Positions 36,192-43,464 of a stretch of 64,000 nucleotides of DNA are shown piece after piece. Numbering within the stretch: the first letter of the stretch is position 1; the number at the start of each line of letters is the position of its first letter. The position numbers and the translations under genes were made by a program. Under the pieces are notes generated by a model. That model worked only from the letters and a program-made list of their open reading frames with translations, did not search any database and was not told the origin of the DNA. Origin of the DNA: Paracoccaceae bacterium (GTDB lineage: Bacteria > Pseudomonadota > Alphaproteobacteria > Rhodobacterales > Rhodobacteraceae); NCBI GenBank assembly GCA_029246285.1, contig JAQWNW010000022.1, positions 62,001 to 126,000 on the forward strand. Reading direction: 5' to 3'.

Positions 36192-36940
36192 TGGTGGAAT
36201 ATGTAAAAGGTCATACTTATCATGGTAGATTGGGAAAAGTTCGTAATTCTTTCACTTACAAAGTAGACTTTGTTTTTTTTGATGAAAATGATCAGCATGA
36301 GATCAAAATGTTTTCACACAACAAGATTAACCTATTTTCAATATTTGATAGAGATCATGGCGGTCCTCGCAAGTTTGGCAAAGGTTTTAGTTGGGCAAGG
36401 GAAGTTTTTTCCAGAAATGGCATTGATTTGCCGAAAATGAAAGTAAAACTTCTAGCGCAACCGAGAATGTTTTTTACGCGATTTACTCCAGTTAGTTTTT
36501 GGATGGCATTTGATGCTGCGGATAAGCTTATAGCTGTTATCGTTGAGGTAAATAATACATTTGGTGACCGTTACAGCTACTTGTGTTATAACGATGACCT
36601 AAGTGAAATTACCAAAAACAAGATAATCACTAGCAAAAAAGCCCTTCATGTGTCCCCATTCCAACCGATGGAGGGGGCTTATCAATTTTCATTCGATGTA
36701 AATATAAGTAAAATTTTTATAAGAATTGATTACAATCACGATAGTGGCGGTGTTACAGCAACTTTAGAAGGAGAGCGTGGCCCTTTAACCTCACAACTAA
36801 TATTGATTGCTTCATTTTTGAGACCGTTTGGTTCTGCAAGGGTGTTATTTTTAATACATCTGCAGGCATTAAAACTATGGATAAAGAAGGCGACATTTAG
36901 TGCCCGCCCAAAGCCACCAGCCGATTCCGTAGGCCGCTGA
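36191..36940 (+). CDS. DUF1365 family protein
   Basis: A 249-residue protein matching DUF1365: the early YHGRLGKVRNSFTYKVDFVF, the FTPVSFWMAFDA and VIVEVNNTFGDRYSYL segments, and the KALHVSPFQPMEGAYQFSF block are characteristic. Its biochemical role is not established; in related clusters it accompanies a FAD oxidase and cyclopropane-fatty-acid synthase-like enzymes and may modify unsaturated lipids. It is translationally coupled on both sides (one-base overlaps, TGATG). Confidence 0.88.
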   Translation: MVEYVKGHTYHGRLGKVRNSFTYKVDFVFFDENDQHEIKMFSHNKINLFSIFDRDHGGPRKFGKGFSWAREVFSRNGIDLPKMKVKLLAQPRMFFTRFTPVSFWMAFDAADKLIAVIVEVNNTFGDRYSYLCYNDDLSEITKNKIITSKKALHVSPFQPMEGAYQFSFDVNISKIFIRIDYNHDSGGVTATLEGERGPLTSQLILIASFLRPFGSARVLFLIHLQALKLWIKKATFSARPKPPADSVGR

Positions 36941-38190
36941 TGGTGGCTGCGATCAAACAAGATACTAATGATTATTGGCGGTATGCGGTTTTTGCGGCTC
37001 CCTTAGCTGCGGTCGGGATACCAATTTATATTTACGCTCCAAAATTCTTAGTTGATCATCATGGATTGTCCTTATGGTACGTGGGAGCCATGTTTCTATT
37101 CTTGAGGTTAATAGATGTTATTCAAGATCCATTTTTGGGGAAAATAGCTCAAACGATTGGAGAATACCGTAAACACTCAGTGTTAATTTTTGTCATGATG
37201 CTTTGTTTTAGTGTGTGGTTTTTTTTCGCGGTAGATCCACTATTCGAACCTTCGATATATTTCTGTTTGTGTTTAATTGTTATGTTTACAGCATTTTCAT
37301 ATTTAAATATATGTTTTTATTCCCAAGGACTCATTTTTGTTGAATCTAAATTAATAAATACACATGAAGGTTTAGCGGCTTGGAGAGAAACTGGTGCCTT
37401 GATTGGTATTGTGACAGCTTGTTTATTACCAACCTTTTTTCAAACTTTTGGAATGGATGCTTGGGCAGGTTTTGCCATTTCTCTTATATTTATGCTTGTA
37501 ATTTCAAATTTCGTTATGCGCAATTGTTGGACTCAGGTTCCCAGAATATGCTCTCAGGTCAAAATTTTTAGTTTTTTGAGGGATAATAAAACGCGTAGTT
37601 TTTTATTTTTAGCATTCTTAAATGCAAGTCCGGTAGCAGTAACTTCAACTTTGTTTTTATTTTTTGTTGAGACGCGATTAGAGGCGGCGAGTTTTTCTGG
37701 AATATTCTTACTGATTTTTTTTATCAGTGCTGCAATTTCCGTGCCCTTATGGGGTAAGCTAACAACTTATTATGAGCTAAGAAAACTTTTATCTATTGGT
37801 ATGCTATTAGCAGTGGTAACATTTGGTTTTACCTTCTTTCTGAGTTCTGGGGATATTTTTCTGTTTTTTATCATATGTGGACTATCTGGTGCAAGTTTAG
37901 GTGCTGACATGTCTATTTTGCCTGCAATGTATGCTTCATATATCTCCAAGGCAGGTTTTGAGAGTTCTGTTGCATTTGGACTTTGGAGTTTTTTTAATAA
38001 GGTTACCCTGGCAGTTTCAGCTGGAGTGATTTTGCCTATTTTGGCGATGACTGGTTTTGTATCTGGAGAAAGCGAAGTTGACGGTCAGTTTTTTAGTTTA
38101 ACTTTTTTTTATTCTCTGGTGCCTTGTTCTTTGAAACTTTTAGCATTGATAGCGTTACATTATGGACCATTTGAAAGGAAGAATAGATGA
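36940..38190 (+). CDS. MFS transporter (GPH-like)
   Basis: A 416-residue membrane protein with about twelve hydrophobic helices. The AAVGIPIYIYAPKFL opening and the FLRLIDVIQDPFLGKIAQ loop resemble the glycoside-pentoside-hexuronide cation symporter branch of the MFS. Homologues occupy the same place in RpoE-controlled clusters of other proteobacteria. The transported substrate is unknown. It overlaps DUF1365 by one base and DUF3833 by 4 bases, so it belongs to the same five-gene transcript. Confidence 0.85.
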   Translation: MVAAIKQDTNDYWRYAVFAAPLAAVGIPIYIYAPKFLVDHHGLSLWYVGAMFLFLRLIDVIQDPFLGKIAQTIGEYRKHSVLIFVMMLCFSVWFFFAVDPLFEPSIYFCLCLIVMFTAFSYLNICFYSQGLIFVESKLINTHEGLAAWRETGALIGIVTACLLPTFFQTFGMDAWAGFAISLIFMLVISNFVMRNCWTQVPRICSQVKIFSFLRDNKTRSFLFLAFLNASPVAVTSTLFLFFVETRLEAASFSGIFLLIFFISAAISVPLWGKLTTYYELRKLLSIGMLLAVVTFGFTFFLSSGDIFLFFIICGLSGASLGADMSILPAMYASYISKAGFESSVAFGLWSFFNKVTLAVSAGVILPILAMTGFVSGESEVDGQFFSLTFFYSLVPCSLKLLALIALHYGPFERKNR

Positions 38191-38738
38191 TGTGGGTTAT
38201 TTTTATGTTAACGGTTTTTTGTTTGCTGTTTATAACAGTGAAATCCCATTTCTTCGCATTTAAGAGCCAAAATATTCTAAGATTTAAAGAAGAGAAGAAT
38301 ATTTTTGATATCAGAGATTGTTTAAATGGCCATATGTTAGCTGAGGGTATGGTTTATGGATTATCTGGTAACTTGGAAAGTACTTTTATAGCAACCTTTG
38401 AGGGAAGTTGGGAAGGTAATGAAGGAACACTTATTGAAAGTTTTAGTTTTTCCTCTGGAAAAAACCAGAATAGACGATGGAAATTAAAAGTTTTAGATGA
38501 CGGAACGATTGAAGGAACAGCTCCTGATATAATTGGAAAAGCTAATGGGCAGCAGATGGGCTCGGCGGTAAAATTAGAATATAAGATAAAATTATCTCAA
38601 GAATTGGGTGGACACTCAATAAATGTTATTGATTGGATGCATCTTATGGAAAATGGAACTATTATTAATAGGTCAGAATTTAGAAAATTTGGGATGAAGG
38701 TTGGGGAGCTTGTTGCGACTTTTAGAACCAAGCAATGA
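38187..38738 (+). CDS. DUF3833 family protein
   Basis: A 183-residue protein with a hydrophobic N-terminal segment (about residues 2-20) that could be a membrane anchor, then a lipocalin-like beta-rich domain: LNGHMLAEGMVYGLSGNLESTF, WEGNEGTLIESFSFSSG, KLKVLDDGTIEGTAPDIIG and NVIDWMHLMENGTIINRS. This is the DUF3833 pattern; the function is unknown. AAGGA upstream and 4-base overlaps at both ends place it firmly in the operon. Confidence 0.83.
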   Translation: MMWVIFMLTVFCLLFITVKSHFFAFKSQNILRFKEEKNIFDIRDCLNGHMLAEGMVYGLSGNLESTFIATFEGSWEGNEGTLIESFSFSSGKNQNRRWKLKVLDDGTIEGTAPDIIGKANGQQMGSAVKLEYKIKLSQELGGHSINVIDWMHLMENGTIINRSEFRKFGMKVGELVATFRTKQ

Positions 38739-39466
38739 AAAACCTTAAGGGCAAACGATATTGGCTTGTAGGTGCAAGTGAAGGTATTGGGTATGAATTA
38801 GCTAAAAAAATGGATAATTTGGGAGCTTCATTAATAATCTCTGCAAGAAATACTCAGAAGTTAAACGCGCTTTCAGAAAAACTTCTAATGCCAACGCAAG
38901 TTATTTATTGTGATGTAACTGACCCAGAGAGCATAAAGAATGCTTACGACATTATTGGTCCTATTGATGGCGTCGTTTATATGGCGGGAGAATATACTCC
39001 AATGCAATCTCAAAATTGGGTTGATCGAGATGTCATTAGGATGGCAGATGTAAATTTTTTAGGTGCACTAAGAGTCCTGGGTGCCTGTATGCCAAATTTT
39101 GTAACTAGAGATACTGGACATATTGTTATCATTGGTTCATTAGCTGGATTTACAGGTTTGCAGGGAGCTATTGGATACGGGGCAAGTAAAGCAGCTCTCA
39201 TGCATTTATCGGAAAATATTTCGTCAGATTTTTATAAAATGAATATAAAAGTTCAGTTATTTAATCCAGGATTCGTCGAAACTAGGCTTACTGAAAAAAA
39301 TAGTTTTTACATGCCATTTAAAATGTCATCAGAGAAAGCAGCGGGAATAATTGCTCGAGGTATGTTAACTAAACGTCGAGTTGTAAACTTTCCTTGGTTT
39401 TTTTCCTTAGTTTTTAGGCTTGGTAAGTTTCTACCCAATAAGTTCATGATATTTGGAAAAAAATAG
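38735..39466 (+). CDS. Short-chain dehydrogenase/reductase
   Basis: A 243-residue classical SDR: cofactor motif GASEGIGYEL near residue 14, DGVVYMAGEY in place of NNAG, catalytic Ser in IIGSLAGFTG, and the YGASKAAL motif with Tyr and Lys. Cofactor preference and substrate are not evident. It is the last gene of the RpoE-linked operon, where an SDR is commonly found beside DUF3833. Overlaps DUF3833 by 4 bases. Confidence 0.88.
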   Translation: MKNLKGKRYWLVGASEGIGYELAKKMDNLGASLIISARNTQKLNALSEKLLMPTQVIYCDVTDPESIKNAYDIIGPIDGVVYMAGEYTPMQSQNWVDRDVIRMADVNFLGALRVLGACMPNFVTRDTGHIVIIGSLAGFTGLQGAIGYGASKAALMHLSENISSDFYKMNIKVQLFNPGFVETRLTEKNSFYMPFKMSSEKAAGIIARGMLTKRRVVNFPWFFSLVFRLGKFLPNKFMIFGKK

Positions 39467-39478
39467 GTATATTTAATT

Positions 39479-39492
39479 TTTGTGATCACAAA
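39479..39492. promoter_or_regulatory. Palindromic operator, distal copy upstream of gntR
   Basis: TTTGTGATCACAAA is a perfect 14-base palindrome 60 bases before the gntR ATG. It shares the 14-base core of the two ATTTGTGATCACAAAT sites upstream of sucC. The centre is 52 bases from the proximal copy. Confidence 0.62.
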
Positions 39493-39532
39493 TTATTGAT
39501 AATTTGTATAAACCTATTGACAATTGTTAAAT

Positions 39533-39542
39533 TGTGATCACA
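39533..39542. promoter_or_regulatory. Palindromic operator, proximal copy upstream of gntR
   Basis: The 10-base core TGTGATCACA lies 9 bases before the gntR ATG. A TTGACA (39517-39522) sits just upstream, so the palindrome would overlap the -10 region or start site. A placement like this suggests negative autoregulation. The -10 hexamer itself is not clear. Confidence 0.55.
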
Positions 39543-39551
39543 TTTTATTTA

Positions 39552-40196
39552 ATGGAAGAAGACTCACGAATTAATCAGCCGTCTTTGCAAGACCAGATCT
39601 ATCGAGATTTAAGGCAAAAAATAATGCTTGGTGATCTAACTCCTGGGAATTCTTTAACTTTCAGAGGTTTGGCTGATCAGTTCAGCGTCTCAATGACGCC
39701 TGCCAGAGAGGTTTTACGGCGTCTTGCTGCAGAAGGAGCGTTGATTGTCACAAATACTGGTCGATTTATGACACCAGTATTGAGCGCTGATAGGTTGGAG
39801 GAATTAACAGCGTTGAGGGGCTTATTAGAACCTGAAATTGCAGCACGAGCTTTGCCACGCGCGCACCTAACTCTTATTGATAGAATGCAGATAATTAACA
39901 GTCGTATCTCTCAGGCGGTAATACAGGGAGATAGTAATTCATATTTAAGAGCAAATTTAGAATTTCATAGAAGCTTATATTTAAGAGCGCAGGCACCAGC
40001 AATGTTGGCAATGATCGAAAATATTTGGTTGCAAATAGGGCCTACTATGAGATCACTTTATGAGGAGGCAACCATAAAAGAGGCACCAACACATCATAAG
40101 TTGATATTGGCCGCATTAAAAGCTGCTGACGAGTCGTCTCTGCGGCTAATGGTCAGGACAGACGTAACCAAAGGATTAAGAATGTTATCAAACTAA
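39552..40196 (+). CDS. GntR-family regulator, FadR/FCD type
   Basis: A 214-residue regulator with an N-terminal winged helix (LQDQIYRDLRQKIMLGD, LADQFSVSMTPAREVLRRLAAEG) and an all-helical FCD ligand-binding domain that keeps candidate metal/ligand residues (EFHRSLY and PTHHKLI histidines). The ATG at 39552 is preferred over an in-frame GTG at 39534, which lies inside the operator. It is convergent with lpd and stands at the end of the suc operon. Palindromes identical in core to those upstream of sucC occur at its own promoter, so it probably controls both. The ligand is unknown; an organic acid is typical for FCD. Confidence 0.88.
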   Translation: MEEDSRINQPSLQDQIYRDLRQKIMLGDLTPGNSLTFRGLADQFSVSMTPAREVLRRLAAEGALIVTNTGRFMTPVLSADRLEELTALRGLLEPEIAARALPRAHLTLIDRMQIINSRISQAVIQGDSNSYLRANLEFHRSLYLRAQAPAMLAMIENIWLQIGPTMRSLYEEATIKEAPTHHKLILAALKAADESSLRLMVRTDVTKGLRMLSN

Positions 40197-40214
40197 ATAA
40201 GATAATTGTATCAA

Positions 40215-41603
40215 TTAAGAATGTATTGCTCCATCACCACATGAAAGTGCTGCTTCTTTTATGGCTTCAGAAAATGTCGGATGCGCATGGCAGGTCATAG
40301 CGAGATCTTGTGCTGAGGCGCCAAATTCCATGGCTACACATACTTCGTGAATAATGTCGCCAGCACTTGGACCAATTATTTGACAACCTAATATTCTGTC
40401 AGTTTTATGATCACTCAATATCTTAACGAACCCGGAGGAATTAAAAACTAATTTGGCTCTACCATTTCCAGCAAAGTTAAACTTGCCTACTTTATACGCT
40501 ATATTTATTTTTTTTAGCTCCGTTTCAGTTAAGCCAACGGAGGCTACCTCTGGGTTGGTGTATATCACATTTGGAATATTGTTATAATTAATTTTACTTT
40601 TTTGCCCAGCAAGCAATTCAGCAACGGCAATACCTTCTTCTTCTGCTTTATGAGCTAACATCACCCCATCTGTAACATCACCGATAGCATATATTGTGGA
40701 AATATTAGTTTGTTTATTTTCGTTTGTGGTTATTAAGCCGTTTTTATTCGTTTTACCGCCAAGTTGACTAAAACCTAATCCAGTCGAGTATGGCTTTCTT
40801 CCAGTTGCCATTAATACAATGTCACTTTCAGCGCTAACGTCTTGTTCTTTTTTTAAATCTTTATACTCAATTTTTAATTTATTTTTTATTATTTTTATAT
40901 TTTCTATTGAGCATTTAGTTTTGAAGATCATTCCTTGTTTCTTCAAAATACGTAATAAGTGTTTGGAAATATCTTGGTCCATATCGGGGATTATAGAGTC
41001 TTGATATTCAAAAATTGTAACCTGTGTTCCTAATCTATTATAAACACTTCCAAGTTCTAAACCGATGACACCACCCCCTATAACCGCAAGCGTACTAGGT
41101 ATTTTTTTTAGACTAAGGGCGCCAGTTGAGCTGACAATTAATTTTTCATCGATATTGATATTTGGTAGGGAGGTGGGCTCAGAACCGGTAGCAAGAACAA
41201 GATTTTTGCTTCTATAACGTTCTCCTTCTACTTCAACTTCTGTTTCAGAGATTAATCTACCATGACCCTTTATGTATTTAATATTATTTTTTTTAAATAA
41301 AAAATCGATACCTTGCGTATTCTGCTTAATAGTTGAATTTTTGTATATCTGCATTTCTTTCCAGTTTACTTTGGGAGGGCCAGACATTATTCCCATGTTA
41401 GCAAAATTATGTTTAGCTTCATGAAATTGATGGCTCGCATGAAGCAAAGCTTTTGAAGGAATGCATCCGACATTTAAGCATGTGCCGCCAAGGGCAGGGC
41501 CAGCGTCAATACATGCCGTTTTTAACCCTAATTGTGAGCATTTAATGGCACAAACATATCCACCAGGTCCTCCTCCAATTATAATTACATCAAAGTCAGT
41601 CAT
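40215..41603 (-). CDS. lpdA: Dihydrolipoyl dehydrogenase (E3)
   Basis: The E3 flavoprotein reoxidises dihydrolipoamide for 2-oxoglutarate dehydrogenase and possibly other lipoyl complexes. The 462 residues include the FAD motif IIIGGGPGGYV, the redox disulfide Cys42 and Cys47 (GGTCLNVGCIPS), the NAD motif VIGGGVIGLELGSV, the ATGRKP segment, and the C-terminal HAHPTFSEA with the His-Glu dyad. It overlaps the glyoxalase-like gene by 4 bases (ATGA). Last gene of the suc operon, convergent with gntR. Confidence 0.96.
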   Translation of the reverse strand: MTDFDVIIIGGGPGGYVCAIKCSQLGLKTACIDAGPALGGTCLNVGCIPSKALLHASHQFHEAKHNFANMGIMSGPPKVNWKEMQIYKNSTIKQNTQGIDFLFKKNNIKYIKGHGRLISETEVEVEGERYRSKNLVLATGSEPTSLPNINIDEKLIVSSTGALSLKKIPSTLAVIGGGVIGLELGSVYNRLGTQVTIFEYQDSIIPDMDQDISKHLLRILKKQGMIFKTKCSIENIKIIKNKLKIEYKDLKKEQDVSAESDIVLMATGRKPYSTGLGFSQLGGKTNKNGLITTNENKQTNISTIYAIGDVTDGVMLAHKAEEEGIAVAELLAGQKSKINYNNIPNVIYTNPEVASVGLTETELKKINIAYKVGKFNFAGNGRAKLVFNSSGFVKILSDHKTDRILGCQIIGPSAGDIIHEVCVAMEFGASAQDLAMTCHAHPTFSEAIKEAALSCGDGAIHS

Positions 41604-42283
41604 AATTCATTCCTTACATCTCGTTGATTAATTGATGCTTTTTTACCATTTTTCAACTTATAGGTAGCAGTTAAACGGGTGTCTTTACTTTGGCTGATAG
41701 ATATGCGCGCATCCGTGAAGTCAAGCGTCCATAACAAGTTTTGCAGTGCATTTTTATGAGGAGTATCAATATGCAGATGTTCGAATTTCAAGCCTTCATC
41801 ACTCATATCTCGAGACACGTGTTTTGAGTTATCTCCCCATTCTATGAAGATCGGAGCAGAGCCCCAGAGTGGGATTAGGCCGTCTTTCCTTAAACTAAAT
41901 TTCCATCGTAGGTTATCGCGACTCATATTTTTTGGATTGCCAAAATCTGTGTCAATTCCCAAGTTTTCTAATAATCTTAGAGTACGATTGATGTTTTCTG
42001 TACGACAAACCCAACTAATTACTCGTGGGGATTTGTAAAGTGAGAGTTCAGTTCTTGGATCGTCTAATCCAAACCAGGTTGCTTGTTCTTTTGGAGGTGC
42101 TAATGGATCTTTTGCAATTATTTCCAAGTAGCTGTCACCTCCCGACGAGATAACATGATTATGGGTTCCCATTTGATCGTGTTTGCCACCAGCTGGAATC
42201 TTCATATGTAATGTTTTTTCGATCCATTCTAAGCCATCCATAAGGGATGCGGCGCCTACTACAATATGGTCAAATGCGATCAT
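41600..42283 (-). CDS. Glyoxalase-like domain protein within the suc operon
   Basis: A 227-residue protein opening FDHIVVGAASLMDGLEWIEKTL, then a GGKHDQMGTHNHVISSGGDSYLEIIA metal/substrate region, as in glyoxalase-like (VOC-related) proteins. A second half-module follows (IFIEWGDNSKHVSRDM and KFEHLHIDTPHKNALQNLL). The reaction is not known. It is locked into the operon: its ATG overlaps the sucB stop by one base and its stop overlaps lpd by 4. That coupling hints at a role with 2-oxoglutarate dehydrogenase or a reactive by-product. Confidence 0.76.
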   Translation of the reverse strand: MIAFDHIVVGAASLMDGLEWIEKTLHMKIPAGGKHDQMGTHNHVISSGGDSYLEIIAKDPLAPPKEQATWFGLDDPRTELSLYKSPRVISWVCRTENINRTLRLLENLGIDTDFGNPKNMSRDNLRWKFSLRKDGLIPLWGSAPIFIEWGDNSKHVSRDMSDEGLKFEHLHIDTPHKNALQNLLWTLDFTDARISISQSKDTRLTATYKLKNGKKASINQRDVRNEL

Positions 42284-43461
42284 TATAAATCCATTAGCAA
42301 TCGTCTCGGATCTTCTAAAGCCTCCTTGACTCTGACTAGAAAGGTTACCGCACCTTTGCCATCCACAATTCTATGGTCATAGGATAAAGCTAGATACATC
42401 ATAGGTCTAATTACAATTTCACTGTTTATGGCTACTGGTCTTTCCTGAATTTTATGCATTCCAAGGATCCCAGACTGTGGAGGGTTTAGTATTGGAGAAG
42501 ACATTAAAGAGCCATAGATTCCACCATTTGATATAGTGAATGTGCCCCCTTGCATTTCTTGGATCGAGAGCTTTCCATCCCGCCCTTTTTCACCTAATTT
42601 AACGACCTGTTTCTCTATTTCTGCAAATGTTAAAATGTTTGTATTTTTAATTACTGGTACCACCAAACCATTTGGTGTTCCCACAGCTACTCCCATGTTT
42701 ACGTATTTCTTAAAAACAATGTCTTCACCATCGATTTTGGCGTTTACTTCAGGTATCTCTAGTAAGGCATGACTACACGCTTTTATAAAAAATGACATAT
42801 ATCCTAGGTTTACGCCGTGTTTCTGCATAAAAAGTTCTTTGTAATCGGTTCTTATCTTTTTTATCTCACTCATATCAACTTCGTTATAAGTAGTAAGAAT
42901 GGCTGCCGTATTTTGTGCCTCTTTCAATCGATTTGCGATGGTTTTACGCAGTTGAGACATTTTTATTCGTTCTTCATCATTAACTGGAGCATTAACACTT
43001 GAAGGCTTTTTCTGATTTGATTTGTGCGGTGTCTCTTGAACATCCTCCTTCATTATGCGGCCATCTCTTCCTGAACCTGTAATGGATTCAGGGTCAATAT
43101 TCTTTTCACGCATTATTTTTTTTGCAGAAGGCGCATCCTCAGTATCTTTTTCTTTAAAGTTAGTCTTTTCCTGAACTTGAGTATTCTCAATTTCTTTATT
43201 GATATCATTTTCTTGTGAAGTGTCTTCTTTTGATAAGATTGCTAGAAGCGCATCCACGCTTACCGTTTGCCCTTCCTTAATAATTATCTCCTGAAGTTTA
43301 CCTGATATAGGTGACGGGACTTCCACTGTTACTTTATCAGTTTCCAATTCACATAGCATTTCGTCAGATTGTACTAAATCACCTGGTTTTTTGAACCAAG
43401 TTGCGACAGTTGCTTCAGTAACACTTTCCCCGAGCGTAGGTACCCGTATCTCTATTGCCAT
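42283..43461 (-). CDS. sucB: Dihydrolipoamide succinyltransferase (E2)
   Basis: The E2 core of 2-oxoglutarate dehydrogenase. It carries one lipoyl domain with lipoyl-Lys43 ([14 protein letters not shown]), a charged linker, a peripheral-subunit-binding domain ([25 protein letters not shown]), and a catalytic CoA-acyltransferase domain ending with [16 protein letters not shown], which holds the catalytic His and Asp. At 392 residues it is of normal size. Three bases separate it from sucA. Confidence 0.96.
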   Translation of the reverse strand: MAIEIRVPTLGESVTEATVATWFKKPGDLVQSDEMLCELETDKVTVEVPSPISGKLQEIIIKEGQTVSVDALLAILSKEDTSQENDINKEIENTQVQEKTNFKEKDTEDAPSAKKIMREKNIDPESITGSGRDGRIMKEDVQETPHKSNQKKPSSVNAPVNDEERIKMSQLRKTIANRLKEAQNTAAILTTYNEVDMSEIKKIRTDYKELFMQKHGVNLGYMSFFIKACSHALLEIPEVNAKIDGEDIVFKKYVNMGVAVGTPNGLVVPVIKNTNILTFAEIEKQVVKLGEKGRDGKLSIQEMQGGTFTISNGGIYGSLMSSPILNPPQSGILGMHKIQERPVAINSEIVIRPMMYLALSYDHRIVDGKGAVTFLVRVKEALEDPRRLLMDL

Positions 43462-43464
43462 TAC

